Positions 44,291-53,325 of a DNA stretch of 64,000 nt are shown in pieces. This DNA comes from Oscillatoria princeps RMCB-10 (lineage in GTDB: Bacteria; Cyanobacteriota; Cyanobacteriia; Cyanobacteriales; Oscillatoriaceae). The stretch's first letter is position 1. Each line of letters opens with the position of its first letter. The position numbers and the translations under genes were made by a program. The notes below the pieces were generated by a model. That model searched no databases. It saw only the letters and a list, made by a program, of their open reading frames with translations, and was not told the origin of the DNA. The stretch lies in assembly GCA_019359235.1 (NCBI GenBank), contig JAHHHT010000041.1:1-64000 (forward strand). Reading direction: 5' to 3'.

Positions 44291-45337
44291 TTAGCTACCA
44301 GTTGCTGCAACAGATGCCGGTCGGAGCAGATTTTTTTCTACCAGCAATTCGGCAATCTGTACGGCATTTAATGCTGCCCCCTTGCGAATTTGGTCCCCGC
44401 TCAGCCACAGTTCTAATCCGCACGGGTGAGAAATATCCTGACGAATCCGGCCCACTAGAACTTCGTCCTTGCCGCTGGCTTCTGCTGGCATGGGGAAATG
44501 ATTGGCCTGCCAGTCTTCCACCAGCTTGACGCCGGGAGCCTGACTGAGGAGTTCCCGCGCCAAAGCCGGACTGAACGGCTTGCCAAATTCCAGGTTAATC
44601 GCTTCTGAGTGAGCCCGCAGGACGGGAACGCGAACGCAAGTGGCGCTGACCCGCAGATTGGGTGCGCCAAAAATCTTGCGCGTCTCATTGACCATTTTCA
44701 TTTCTTCCTCACAGTAGCCCTGTTCGTTGAGGGGGGTGTTGTGCGGGAACAAGTTAAAGGCCAAGGGGTAGGGAAAGATTTCCGTTTTGGGAGTAACTCC
44801 TGCCAGTATAGCTCGGGCCTGCTCTTTCATTTCTTCCATCGCCCGGGCCCCGGCACCGCTGGCGGACTGGTAGGTGGCGGCGACAATGCGCTGCACCGGC
44901 TCGTGCTGGTGCAGTGGCCAAACCGCCACAGCCATTAAAATCGTCGTGCAGTTGGGGTTGGCGATAATCCCCTGGTGGCCAGCTGCTGCTTCTGGGTTAA
45001 TTTCGGGAACCACTAGGGGAACCAGGGGGTTCATGCGGAAGGCGCTGGAGTTATCGATCACCGCTGCGCCTGCGGCGACGGCAATCGGTGCCCAAGCTTT
45101 GGAGACCGAGCCGCCGGCGGAAGCCAAGACGATATCGACATTTTCAAACGACCGCTCTCCTAAAGGCTCCACCGGCAGCCGCTCGCCTTTAAAAGGCAGA
45201 GTCCGCCCAGCGGAGCGCGGCGAAGCGAGGAGCTTCAAATCCGCCAGGGGAAATTGGCGGCTTTCCAGCAGTTCCAGCAGCTCTGCGCCCACTGCGCCGG
45301 TCGCTCCTAGAATGGCTACTCGATAAGATTGAGGCAA
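44291..45337 (-). CDS. asd: Aspartate-semialdehyde dehydrogenase
   Basis: This 348-residue NADP-dependent enzyme reduces aspartyl phosphate to aspartate semialdehyde for lysine, threonine and methionine synthesis. The nucleotide motif GATGAVG is at 11-17, catalytic Cys130 in NPNCTT, SGAGARAMEEM near 160, and the substrate/proton-transfer region CVRVPVLRAHSEAINLEF. The start is TTG 45337, supported by GGAGG eight bases upstream. It is the first gene of the asd-dapA-rnj set, divergent from tig. Confidence 0.96.
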   Translation of the reverse strand: MPQSYRVAILGATGAVGAELLELLESRQFPLADLKLLASPRSAGRTLPFKGERLPVEPLGERSFENVDIVLASAGGSVSKAWAPIAVAAGAAVIDNSSAFRMNPLVPLVVPEINPEAAAGHQGIIANPNCTTILMAVAVWPLHQHEPVQRIVAATYQSASGAGARAMEEMKEQARAILAGVTPKTEIFPYPLAFNLFPHNTPLNEQGYCEEEMKMVNETRKIFGAPNLRVSATCVRVPVLRAHSEAINLEFGKPFSPALARELLSQAPGVKLVEDWQANHFPMPAEASGKDEVLVGRIRQDISHPCGLELWLSGDQIRKGAALNAVQIAELLVEKNLLRPASVAATGS

Positions 45338-46106
45338 ATTGGTTTCCTCCGCTTAACTGATGGCAAATATTTTTCGCTCTCGGGGGGGCAAGTTTATCCA
45401 AAAAAGCTGATTCGACTGGGATTTTAGCAAGGTTTATCGCAATTTTTAAGGAAATTTTATCTTATCTGGCCAGTCTGTGGGCGCGCTCCGGCTGGCTGCC
45501 TGAGGGGCCAGCACGCTGGTTTGCTGGCAAACCCCTGCCGCTCAAGCCACTTGTGCCACCGAGAGCGCTTGCGAGCGTGCCTGCTCGCACTCCATTATAA
45601 ATCTATCTTTCCCTCGCCTGAGCGGGCGGTCGGGTGAGGCCGGCGGCCAGTCCCGGAGGGGACAGTTAACCGGCACTTCCGCCTCACACGGGCCGTAATG
45701 TGTAGTTATTTTAACAAGCTTAACACAGAACTCGCCGCCAGATGCGCTTGCGGGCGCTCGCATTGGGTCTGGCAGGCGCTGACACAGGCTTGAGCCGCCA
45801 GTCCCAGGGAGCAATTGAGCCTAATTCCTTTGCGAGAACCCGAATCAAAGGCAATAGCAGGTTCGGATCGGGTAGGATAGAAAGGTTAAACCGGTGAAGT
45901 CAGCCACGGGCCCTGCTCAGATGGCGCGGGCAGACCAATAGGTATTTTCCCTCCCGCGTGCGCCAGCCTCCCGGCAGCTTGCTTCCGTCGTGGCCGGCGG
46001 GCATCCTAAGGGATACTAGCACGAGATGCCGCCACGGGAGGGCCGGTGTTGACCCAGTAGAACGATTCAAGAACCATCACATCTGTTGTCTGAAACCAAA
46101 GCGTCC
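45338..46106. other. 770-bp divergent intergenic region between asd and tig
   Basis: Must hold the promoters for asd (minus) and tig (plus). Several short GC-rich inverted repeats occur, but no convincing box pair, RNA gene or coding frame was recognised. Confidence 0.5.
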
Positions 46107-47603
46107 ATGAAAGTCACCCAGGAAAAGCTTCCCGCCAGCCAAATTGGCCTGGAGATCGAAATTCCCCCAGAAATGTCCAAGATCACCTACGACCGGGTGC
46201 TGCAAAACCTGAGCCGAACTGCGAATATTCCTGGGTTTCGCAAGGGCAAGGTGCCTCGCCATGTGTTGCTGCAGCGTTTGGGTGCGGTGCGCGTCAAGGC
46301 CGCTGCAGTGGAAGAGCTGATTCAAAATGGGGTGGAGCAAGCGCTCAAGCAGGAATCGATAGAACCGCTCGGCAACTATCAGCTGCGCTCCTCGTTCGAG
46401 GATCTGGTGAGCCAGTTTCAACCGGGAGAGCCTCTGACGATATCAGCCTCAGTAGATGTCCAGCCGTCGGTGAGCCTGGGCGAGTACAAAGACTTGAAGG
46501 TACAAGCCGAAGAAGTCTTGCCCGAACCGGACAAGGTGGACAAGCTCCTGGAAAGTCGCCGGTCGGAACTGGCCAACTTGATTCCGGCAGAGGGGCGACC
46601 GGCACAGCTAGGAGATGTGGCGGTGGTGGACTATTCGGCTCGCTATGCCAGCCCGGCAGAAGGTGAAGCCCCGCAAGAAATTCCAGGTGCCAAAGCAGAT
46701 AATTTTCAAATAGAACTGCTGCCAGAAAAGTTTGTTCCCGGCTTCGTTGACGGCATTGTCGGGATGAATCCGGGAGAGACTCGCGAGATATCAGTTCAGT
46801 TTCCGGAGGACTATCCCAACCAAGAGCTAGCGGGGCGGCAGGCGATTTTCACGATCGCCCTGCACGATCTCAAAGAAAAAGAGCTGCCCGAATTGAATGA
46901 TGAGTTCGCCAAAGAGGTGAGCGAGTACCAAACCCTAGCAGAACTGCGGGAAGCCCTGGAGTCAAGGTTCAAAAAAGAAGCTGAGGAAAAAACGAAGGCC
47001 AACAAGCAGTCAGCCCTGCTGAATGAGCTGTTAAATCGCGTGGGGATGGAAATTCCAGAAACGCTGCTCAATCGAGAGACAGATGTTCAGCTCCGGCAAA
47101 AAGCTCTGGAGATGGAGAGCTACGGAATAAATGTAAAGCAGTATTACACGGAGGAGAACCTGCCGCTGATACGGAAGCAATTGCAACCGGAGGCAATCAA
47201 GCGCATCAAGGAGTCTTTTGGGCTGCAAGAAATTGCCAAGCGGGAATCAATCGCGGTGGAAACGGCAGCACTTGAGGCCCGGGTAAAAGAAGTGATGCAG
47301 CAGCTTTCGGGGCAGTCTCTCGATATCGCCCGGGTGCGGGAGTTTGTGGAAGCTGAGCTGGTACGGGAAAAAACCCTGGACTGGCTGGAAGAACACGCTA
47401 CGCTGGAATTGGTGCCAGAAGGTTCCTTAGCCCCGGATGCTGCCGTGAGCGCTGAGTCAGAAACAGCCGCTGTGGCCCTTGCCAGCAGTGAGGAGCCAGC
47501 ATCGGCGGGCCCGGAGGCTGGCGAGGCCGCCCCTGAGACGACTCAACTGGATGAGTCCGCACCGGCGGATTCTGGCGACCAACCTGAGGTGCCGGTCGAG
47601 TAG
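46107..47603 (+). CDS. tig: Trigger factor
   Basis: This 498-residue ribosome-bound chaperone and peptidyl-prolyl isomerase starts at ATG 46107 (MKVTQEKLPASQIGLEIEIP); an upstream TTG at 46086 would add seven residues. The ribosome-binding domain has the signature GFRKGKVPRHVL. The FKBP-like PPIase domain follows (GDVAVVDYSARY to VSVQFPEDYPNQELAGRQA), then the long helical substrate-binding domain. A Glu/Ala/Pro-rich tail (ESETAAVALASSEEPASAGP) is typical of cyanobacterial forms. It heads the tig-clpP-clpX gene cluster, which links nascent-chain folding to proteolysis. Confidence 0.96.
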   Translation: MKVTQEKLPASQIGLEIEIPPEMSKITYDRVLQNLSRTANIPGFRKGKVPRHVLLQRLGAVRVKAAAVEELIQNGVEQALKQESIEPLGNYQLRSSFEDLVSQFQPGEPLTISASVDVQPSVSLGEYKDLKVQAEEVLPEPDKVDKLLESRRSELANLIPAEGRPAQLGDVAVVDYSARYASPAEGEAPQEIPGAKADNFQIELLPEKFVPGFVDGIVGMNPGETREISVQFPEDYPNQELAGRQAIFTIALHDLKEKELPELNDEFAKEVSEYQTLAELREALESRFKKEAEEKTKANKQSALLNELLNRVGMEIPETLLNRETDVQLRQKALEMESYGINVKQYYTEENLPLIRKQLQPEAIKRIKESFGLQEIAKRESIAVETAALEARVKEVMQQLSGQSLDIARVREFVEAELVREKTLDWLEEHATLELVPEGSLAPDAAVSAESETAAVALASSEEPASAGPEAGEAAPETTQLDESAPADSGDQPEVPVE

Positions 47604-47778
47604 GCCAGCCGGTGGAAACCAGGAAAGCTGGAAGGGATGGAGGGAGTGGCGCGGTCTGGAAACGGGAAAAGTGCATAATTCCTGCCCCAGACTGCCAGAC
47701 TCCTTCTAGCTGCGGCATAATAGTTACAGATACCGGGGCAGTGGCTGCCATCCCCAGGACGATTCCGTTAACAGCGCT

Positions 47779-48501
47779 ATGCTAAAAGCGCAAGCTTTGA
47801 CATCACTACCTATGCTTGTATCTCAGTCCCAGAATTCCCCAGTCACCAGCTTGTCTCCCTCAGATATCTGCTCGGCCTCCCTCGGCATTGTCCCGATGGT
47901 GGTGGAACAGTCCGGCATGGGAGAGCGGGCGTTTGACATCTACTCGCGGCTGCTGCGGGAGCGGATTGTGTTTCTGGGGACGCCAGTAGACGATGCCGTG
48001 GCCGACTCGATCATCGCCCAGATGCTGTACCTGGAAGCTGAAGACTCAGAAAAGGACATCCAGCTGTACATCAACTCTCCGGGCGGTTCGGTGACCGCCG
48101 GCATGGGCATCTATGATACGATGCAGCAGATTCGCCCCGCTGTGGTGACCATTTGTTTTGGACTGGCCGCCAGCATGGGGGCGTTTCTGCTTTCTGGGGG
48201 AGCCAAGGGCAAGCGCATGTCTTTGCCCAACGCCCGGATTATGATTCACCAGCCGCTCGGCGGTGCCCAGGGACAAGCTGTTGATATCGAAATCCAAGCT
48301 AAGGAAATTCTTTATCATAAACGTAAGCTCAATGAGTTACTGGCTCAGCACACGGGTCAGCCTTTGGACAGAATTGAAGCCGATACGGAGCGCGATTTCT
48401 TCATGTCGGCATTCGAGGCCAAAGAGTACGGCCTGATTGACCAGGTGATCTCTAAACAAAGCCTTCCCACCCCACCCCCGGCTGTTAGCGCACTGAAATG
48501 A
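47779..48501 (+). CDS. clpP: ATP-dependent Clp protease proteolytic subunit (ClpP2 type)
   Basis: This 240-residue serine protease subunit has the complete catalytic triad Ser132 ([10 protein letters not shown]), His157 (MIHQPLGG) and Asp206 (ERDFFMSA). The first 35 or so residues are an N-terminal extension; a start at Met12 (47812) is also possible. Adjacency to clpX, nine bases downstream, is the arrangement of ClpP2 in Synechococcus, which assembles with ClpX. Confidence 0.95.
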   Translation: MLKAQALTSLPMLVSQSQNSPVTSLSPSDICSASLGIVPMVVEQSGMGERAFDIYSRLLRERIVFLGTPVDDAVADSIIAQMLYLEAEDSEKDIQLYINSPGGSVTAGMGIYDTMQQIRPAVVTICFGLAASMGAFLLSGGAKGKRMSLPNARIMIHQPLGGAQGQAVDIEIQAKEILYHKRKLNELLAQHTGQPLDRIEADTERDFFMSAFEAKEYGLIDQVISKQSLPTPPPAVSALK

Positions 48502-48510
48502 GAGGCAGAT

Positions 48511-49851
48511 ATGTCCAAGTACGACTCCCATCTGAAATGTTCCTTTTGTGGCAAGTCTCAGGAGCAGGTTCGCAAGTTGATTGCTGGTCCGGGAGTCTAT
48601 ATTTGCGATGAATGCGTGGACCTGTGCAATGAAATCCTCGACGAGGAGCTATTCGATTCGGGAGCGGCTGCGCCACAACCCGCACCCCGCTCGGAACAGC
48701 CCCAGAAGCGCAGGGCTCGCTCGGCTAATCTCTCAATTAATCAAATTCCCAAGCCGCGAGAGATTAAGAAGTATCTCGACGAACACGTCATTGGCCAAGA
48801 TGAGGCGAAAAAGGTTCTGTCAGTGGCGGTTTACAACCACTACAAGCGCCTGAGCTTCGCTCAGGCAAAGGCCAGCGGCAAGGTGTCTCCGGAGGACACG
48901 GTTGAGCTGCAAAAGTCCAACATCCTCCTGATTGGCCCCACCGGCTGCGGCAAGACGCTCTTGGCGCAAACGCTGGCGGACATCCTGGACGTTCCTTTTG
49001 CTGTGGCGGACGCCACCACGCTCACGGAAGCTGGGTACGTCGGGGAGGATGTGGAAAATATCCTGCTGCGGCTGCTGCAAGTAGCGGACTTGGATGTGGA
49101 AGAGGCGCAGCGCGGGATTATCTACATTGACGAAATCGACAAGATTGCCCGCAAGAGCGAAAATCCCTCGATCACGCGCGATGTCTCCGGGGAGGGGGTG
49201 CAGCAGGCACTCCTGAAAATGCTGGAGGGGACGATTGCCAATGTGCCCCCCCAAGGCGGGCGCAAGCACCCCTATCAAGACTGCATCCAAATTGACACGA
49301 GCAACATCCTGTTTATTTGCGGCGGGGCGTTTGTGGGTTTGGAGAAGGTGGTTGAGCAGCGCACCGGCAAGAAGTCAATGGGCTTTGTTCAGCCGGGAGA
49401 GGGGCAGTCGCGGGACAAGCGCATGGCGGATGTGATCAAGCAGCTGGAACCGGATGACTTGGTGAAGTTCGGGATGATTCCAGAGTTCATCGGGCGGGTG
49501 CCGATTGTGGCGGTGGTGGAACCGCTGGATGAAGAGGCGCTGATGGCGATCTTGACTCAGCCGCGCAATGCCCTGGTGAAGCAGTACCAGAAGCTGCTGA
49601 AGATGGACAACGTGCAGCTGGAGTTCAAGCAAGACGCGATGCGGGCGATCGCCCAAGAGGCTTACCGCCGCAAGACTGGGGCGCGGGCTCTGCGCGGCAT
49701 CGTGGAAGAGTTGATGCTGGACGTGATGTACGAGTTGCCCTCCCGCAAGGATGTGACTCGCTGCATGATTACGCGGGAAATGGTGGAGAAGCGCTCGACT
49801 GCAGAATTGCTGCTGCACCCCTCCTCGCTGCCCAAGCCAGAATCTGCGTAA
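48511..49851 (+). CDS. clpX: ATP-dependent Clp protease ATP-binding subunit ClpX
   Basis: This 446-residue AAA+ unfoldase feeds substrates to ClpP. The N-terminal zinc domain has Cys10, Cys13, Cys32 and Cys35 (CSFCGKS...CDEC). Walker A GPTGCGKT is at 142-149, pore loop GYVGEDVE near 183, Walker [10 protein letters not shown] near 207, the ClpP-contact loop and sensor regions follow ([29 protein letters not shown]), and the sensor-2 GARALRG. It starts at ATG 48511 with AGAGG upstream, in operon with clpP. Confidence 0.97.
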   Translation: MSKYDSHLKCSFCGKSQEQVRKLIAGPGVYICDECVDLCNEILDEELFDSGAAAPQPAPRSEQPQKRRARSANLSINQIPKPREIKKYLDEHVIGQDEAKKVLSVAVYNHYKRLSFAQAKASGKVSPEDTVELQKSNILLIGPTGCGKTLLAQTLADILDVPFAVADATTLTEAGYVGEDVENILLRLLQVADLDVEEAQRGIIYIDEIDKIARKSENPSITRDVSGEGVQQALLKMLEGTIANVPPQGGRKHPYQDCIQIDTSNILFICGGAFVGLEKVVEQRTGKKSMGFVQPGEGQSRDKRMADVIKQLEPDDLVKFGMIPEFIGRVPIVAVVEPLDEEALMAILTQPRNALVKQYQKLLKMDNVQLEFKQDAMRAIAQEAYRRKTGARALRGIVEELMLDVMYELPSRKDVTRCMITREMVEKRSTAELLLHPSSLPKPESA

Positions 49852-49950
49852 ACTGGGCGCGGGGCGAAGGGCGCAGGCTATCAGTTCCTTGCCGTGCCCG
49901 ATTCCCCACGCTCCCTCGCCCGTTAACAATTAGAAATTAGCTCGGTCAGG

Positions 49951-50796
49951 ATGCCCTACATTAAAGTTCGCGGCGTTGAGCATTACTGTGAGTGGATTAA
50001 GACACCGGCAGCTTCCGACGAGAAGAAGCCGGTGATGGTTTTTGTGCACGGATGGGCCGGCTCGGCTCGCTACTGGCAAAGTACCGCCAAAGCCTTGACA
50101 AATTGGTTTGATTGTGTATTGTACGACATGCGGGGGTTTGGGCGCTCCCGGCTGCCCGAGGAGCCGGCGGGACTGGACTACGAGCTGGAAACATACGCGG
50201 AAGATTTGGCGGCGCTGCTGGATGCGCTGCAGCTGGAGCGGGTGTATTTGAACGCCCATTCGATGGGGGCGTCTGTGGCGACGCTGTTCCTCAACCGCTA
50301 TGGGGAGCGGGTGGAAAAGGCGATTTTAACATGCAGTGGCATTTTTGAGTACGAGGAGAAGGCGTTTAAGGCTTTTCACAAATGGGGTGGCCAAGTGGTG
50401 AGGTTTCGACCGGCATGGCTGGCGAAAATTCCTTTGGCTGACCGGCTGTTTATGGCCAGGTTCCTGCGCCGCCGCCTTGCCGGTGAGCTGAGTCTCGCCT
50501 TTTTGGAAGATTTTCTGATGGCGGATTACGAGGCGGCTTTGGGGACGATTTTTACCTCGGTGAGCGAGAAGGCGGCGACAGTGATGCCGCACGAGTTCGC
50601 TCAGCTGCGGGTGCCGGTGCTGCTGGTGGCGGGGGAGTATGACAGGATTATCCCGGCAGAAATGGGCCGGCGGGCGGCGGCGCTCAGCGAGAAGGTTGAG
50701 TTTGTGATGGTTCGGAATACGGCGCACTTTCCCATGCTGGAAGATCCGCAGGGGTATTTGCAGCCGGTGCGGGAGTTTTTGGGGATTGCCGGTTGA
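49951..50796 (+). CDS. Alpha/beta hydrolase
   Basis: This 281-residue protein has the alpha/beta-hydrolase fold. The oxyanion motif FVHGWAGSARYW starts near residue 31, the nucleophile elbow is AHSMGAS with Ser104, the acid is in VAGEYDRIIP and the His in RNTAHFPMLEDP. MRGFGRSRLP is the usual second loop. The cap domain (about 125-210) is helical and Arg-rich. Substrate unknown. It lies 99 bp after clpX on the same strand and may be read with it, though it is not a usual member of that cluster. Confidence 0.9.
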   Translation: MPYIKVRGVEHYCEWIKTPAASDEKKPVMVFVHGWAGSARYWQSTAKALTNWFDCVLYDMRGFGRSRLPEEPAGLDYELETYAEDLAALLDALQLERVYLNAHSMGASVATLFLNRYGERVEKAILTCSGIFEYEEKAFKAFHKWGGQVVRFRPAWLAKIPLADRLFMARFLRRRLAGELSLAFLEDFLMADYEAALGTIFTSVSEKAATVMPHEFAQLRVPVLLVAGEYDRIIPAEMGRRAAALSEKVEFVMVRNTAHFPMLEDPQGYLQPVREFLGIAG

Positions 50797-50910
50797 ACCC
50801 CACCCCCCTACCCCCTCCCCGCGTGCGGGGAGGGGGAGAAAGAAGTGGGCGTTGATGTTTTTAGCAAGAGAAAGTTACAATTAAAAGTAAAGTAAAGCTG
50901 GAAAACAATT

Positions 50911-51141
50911 GTGACTCTAGAGCAAGTTCTCAAGCAGGCAAGGCAGCTTTCACTGGTGGACAAAGTGCGCTTAATCCAGCAAATAGCTCCTGAGATTGAG
51001 CGCGAGTTAGTCGAGAATCGACCTGCTAAACGCCGCTCATTGTGGGGTCTTTGTGCTGACTTGGGTTCAGCACCGTCCGCTGAGGAAATTGAGGAAGCTC
51101 GCCGCAAGGCATGGGCAAGCTTTCCCAAGGAGGATATTTAG
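50911..51141 (+). CDS. Putative antitoxin of a PIN toxin
   Basis: This 76-residue protein starts at GTG 50911. Its N-terminal helix (TLEQVLKQARQLSLVDKVRL, then IQQIAPEIERELVE) resembles the start of many small cyanobacterial antitoxins, and the C-terminal SLWGLCADLGSAPSAEEIEE then ARRKAWASF is the typical tail of VapB-like partners of PIN toxins. Its stop TAG shares a base with the toxin start GTG (TAGTG). Confidence 0.8.
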   Translation: MTLEQVLKQARQLSLVDKVRLIQQIAPEIERELVENRPAKRRSLWGLCADLGSAPSAEEIEEARRKAWASFPKEDI

Positions 51142-51542
51142 TGCTGCGTGCCGTTGCAGATACCGCCGCCCTCATCTGGTATATTTTTGCCGACGATCGC
51201 CTCTCCACCACTGCCCGAAATACGATAGAACAGATAGGAGCTGCTGGTGACTCGGTAGGGTTTTCGTCTATTACTCTGGCGGAGATTATATACTTAATTG
51301 AGCAAGGACGGCTTGCTGCCTCTACTCTTGACCGGCTTCTTGGGGAAGTAGAAAAACAGGATGCTGTACTGGTTGAGGTTCCCTTCGACCGGCAGGTTGC
51401 GCGGGCGATGCAACAAGCCGATCGGATTCAGATGCTGGAGTTGCCAGATCGCATCATCGCTGCTACAGCGCTGTGTCTTGATTTGCCGCTAATTAGCCGC
51501 GACCTCAAAATTCAACAGGCCGGTGTGGATACGATCTGGTAA
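51141..51542 (+). CDS. VapC-like PIN-domain ribonuclease toxin
   Basis: This 133-residue PIN protein is taken from GTG 51141, overlapping the antitoxin stop; the frame is open upstream to 51111. Acidic residues fall at the expected places: VADTAALIWYIF (first Asp), ITLAEIIYLIEQGRL (Glu) and LPDRIIAATALCLDLPLISR (C-terminal Asp pair). It should cleave RNA when released from the antitoxin. It is unrelated in detail to the PIN toxin at 2214. Confidence 0.88.
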   Translation: MLRAVADTAALIWYIFADDRLSTTARNTIEQIGAAGDSVGFSSITLAEIIYLIEQGRLAASTLDRLLGEVEKQDAVLVEVPFDRQVARAMQQADRIQMLELPDRIIAATALCLDLPLISRDLKIQQAGVDTIW

Positions 51543-51597
51543 GGTGGGTGGGGCTTTCCGCGCTCGCCTTTTGCTGAGAGCCGGCATTTCGGGCTGA

Positions 51598-52077
51598 TTA
51601 AACCAAAGCTGGAGCCACCGGCACCGCCGGCGGAGAGGTTTGCTGCTCGGATTCGCCCTCTGCGGGTGAGGGTTGGGGGGATAGCGCTTCCGCATCCATG
51701 CGCTCTTTGACTTTCTCAAAAATCAAAACTTCGGCTTCTTCCTGATCTGTGAGTTTGTCGTAAAAATAGGGGTCGGCAAACCACTCCTCGAATGCTATCC
51801 TTAACACCCCATTGGGTTCTAGCTTAAGTCTCCAATACTTAGAAACCCTGTCGTCAACCACTTCAAACAGGGGAGCGGGATTCTGCATGGGATAATAGGT
51901 GTAGTTGTCATCGCAGATATAGTACCAGGCATTTTCCTGGTACGCTCTGAGGGCGTAGACGATATATTCTTTGCCTATTGTAAGGTTAAATTGGGTTTTT
52001 GGGGTGAGATAGACTCCAGGATTGAGGTAGCTCTCAGAAAGAGATGCGCCGGTGTTAGCGATACAGCGAATTATCAT
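51598..52077 (-). CDS. Putative immunity protein of the adjacent toxin-like gene
   Basis: This 159-residue protein is not recognised with certainty. The first 100 residues look like a small SH3/KOW-type beta-barrel: IGKEYIVYALRAYQENAWYY, ICDDNYTYYPMQNPAPLFEV, VDDRVSKYWRLKLEPNG. Immunity proteins of polymorphic toxins often have such a core (GKxYxV...YxxxDD...YPxxLFEVVDD). The tail is Pro/Glu/Gln-rich and low complexity. It lies 14 bp downstream of the toxin-like gene in the same direction. The immunity role is inferred from that order, size and acidic surface. Confidence 0.55.
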   Translation of the reverse strand: MIIRCIANTGASLSESYLNPGVYLTPKTQFNLTIGKEYIVYALRAYQENAWYYICDDNYTYYPMQNPAPLFEVVDDRVSKYWRLKLEPNGVLRIAFEEWFADPYFYDKLTDQEEAEVLIFEKVKERMDAEALSPQPSPAEGESEQQTSPPAVPVAPALV

Positions 52078-52091
52078 ATAATATACTTACC

Positions 52092-52400
52092 TCACTGGTT
52101 TTTGGGTGCGGTTTTGGGATACAGGCGTTTGAACTTTATCTCAACGTTTTGCCCCGTTTGATTGTTCTGGAACCAATGGACTTGTACGGACGCTCCATTG
52201 ATGACAAAGGCTTGCGTACTGGTCATTTTAAACCAATTTTCGGGCTGACCGCCATAGAGAGCCACAAGTCGGGGAGCATCCCCCAGCAGATCGTCCGCTC
52301 CGCCTTGAATGGGTATGGCATTGCCGGCTTTGGCGTCTTCGAGGAGGAGTTGTTCCTGTAGATTGCTGGGAGTCTCATCGGGAATTGGGCCTTTGGTCAT
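52092..52400 (-). CDS. Orphan polymorphic-toxin C-terminal-like domain
   Basis: This 102-residue protein resembles the effector domain found at the C-terminal ends of large secreted toxins (Rhs and filamentous-haemagglutinin types). The pattern is IPDETPSNLQEQLLLEDAKA, then WFKM at 56-59, VNGA-type VINGASVQVHWFQNNQTG (67-83) and the end strand VEIKFKR, comparable to WxKM ... NGxxIHYxxNxxTGxxxDxKFK. There is no delivery domain or signal peptide. It starts at ATG 52400, about 100 bp from a nine-unit tandem repeat. Either a stand-alone toxin gene or a severed toxin tip kept with its immunity gene. Nuclease activity is a guess. Confidence 0.55.
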   Translation of the reverse strand: MTKGPIPDETPSNLQEQLLLEDAKAGNAIPIQGGADDLLGDAPRLVALYGGQPENWFKMTSTQAFVINGASVQVHWFQNNQTGQNVEIKFKRLYPKTAPKNQ

Positions 52401-52500
52401 GTGCTGCAGTAGATGAATTGTTGGCCATGCGAGGGATAGCAGGATGCCGGTGATATTGCTAGTATACTTGCGATTGGAGTGGGATAGCTACACTCTCAAA

Positions 52501-52689
52501 GCGTAACGATTGCCGGCGCATGCGTAACGATTGCCGGCGCATGCGTAACGATTGCCGGCGCATGCGTAACGATTGCCGGCGCATGCATAACGATTGCCGG
52601 CGCATGCATAACGATTGCCGGCAGATGCGTAACGATTGCCGGTGCATGCGTAACGATTGCCGGTGCATGCGTAACGATTGCCGGTGCAT
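52501..52689. repeat. 21-bp tandem repeat, exactly nine units
   Basis: Units of GCGTAACGAT followed by TGCCGGCGCAT start at 52501 and every 21 bp to 52669. Variation is limited to a few substitutions (GCATAACG, GGCAGAT, GGTGCAT), with no indels and no spacers. It contains GCATGC and GCCGGC palindromes. It lies about 100 bp upstream of the toxin-like gene and shares only its period with the array at 10699. Confidence 0.93.
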
Positions 52690-52751
52690 GGCGAATTGAT
52701 ATGGGGGCTTCCCCTACCCTATGCCCTTTGTCTGCAGGTAGCGTGAGGCGA

Positions 52752-52821
52752 AGGGCGAAGCATGAGCGAATGTAATCTTTTCCCTGAGTTCCATAAATAG
52801 TCGCGCTCATGCTTCGCCCCT
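52752..52821. repeat. 70-bp GAAGCATGAGCG palindromic repeat, copy 2
   Basis: Inverse of the element at 10331-10400, with the same GCGAAGCATGAGCG / CGCTCATGCTTCGCCC ends and a similar centre. Confidence 0.75.
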
Positions 52822-52836
52822 ACATCGGACTTGTGT

Positions 52837-52906
52837 AGGGGCGAAGCATTGGCGCGACAGGCTTTGAGACCTCGCCCGATATCTTCATTCGCCAATGCTT
52901 CGCCCT
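52837..52906. repeat. 70-bp GAAGCATTGGCG palindromic repeat, copy 3
   Basis: Ends AGGGGCGAAGCATTGGCG and CGCCAATGCTTCGCCCT; the centre CCTCGCCCGATATCTTCATT also occurs inverted near 10260-10290. It lies 15 bp from copy 2. Confidence 0.75.
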
Positions 52907-52928
52907 CTTTACTTCCCAGCGAAAAGCG

Positions 52929-53048
52929 CACCGGCATCCCCCACCGGCATCCCCCACCGGCATCCCCCACCGGCATGGCGCACCGGCATGGCGCACCGGT
53001 TGGGCTAAAGCCCAACTACGAACTTTTGGGCTTTAGCCCAACTACGAA
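52929..53048. repeat. 13-bp CACCGGCATCCCC tandem followed by TTGGGCTAAAGCCCAA hairpins
   Basis: CACCGGCATCCCC occurs three times (from 52929), then CACCGGCATGGCG twice, then a partial unit. This runs into two TTTGGGCTTTAGCCCAAC-type hairpins each followed by TACGAAC. Another short tandem of CGGCATTCTGGGG follows near 53182-53232. None encodes a protein. Confidence 0.8.
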
Positions 53049-53325
53049 CGGCGCACCGGCTTCTTTGCCCTATTGACTCTTGGCAGGCAGTTCTTCCTCA
53101 TCGATTTCACTATAGCACAGGGGCGGGCATTCTGTCAACAAAAAATCAACAAAAAATTGAATGCCGGTGCTGCCTGAAAATGGGCATTCTGGGGCGGCAT
53201 TCTGGGGCAGCATTCTAAGGCGGCATTCCGGGGGACTGCCCTCTGCGCAGAAAACTGCACGACTGGCAAAGGAGACACGGATGAGCGGAGGGTTGTGTCC
53301 GCCTCGTTCAAATCCGTGTCGGGCT

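Noticed and set aside
45542-45814. 90-residue minus-strand open frame between asd and tig
   Set aside because: Low-quality translation with no family features, lying in the divergent promoter region.
52459-52810. Heptad-repeat open frames (MRRQSLR-type and HAPAIVT-type)
   Set aside because: Produced by the 21-bp tandem repeat in two frames; no ribosome site or similarity.
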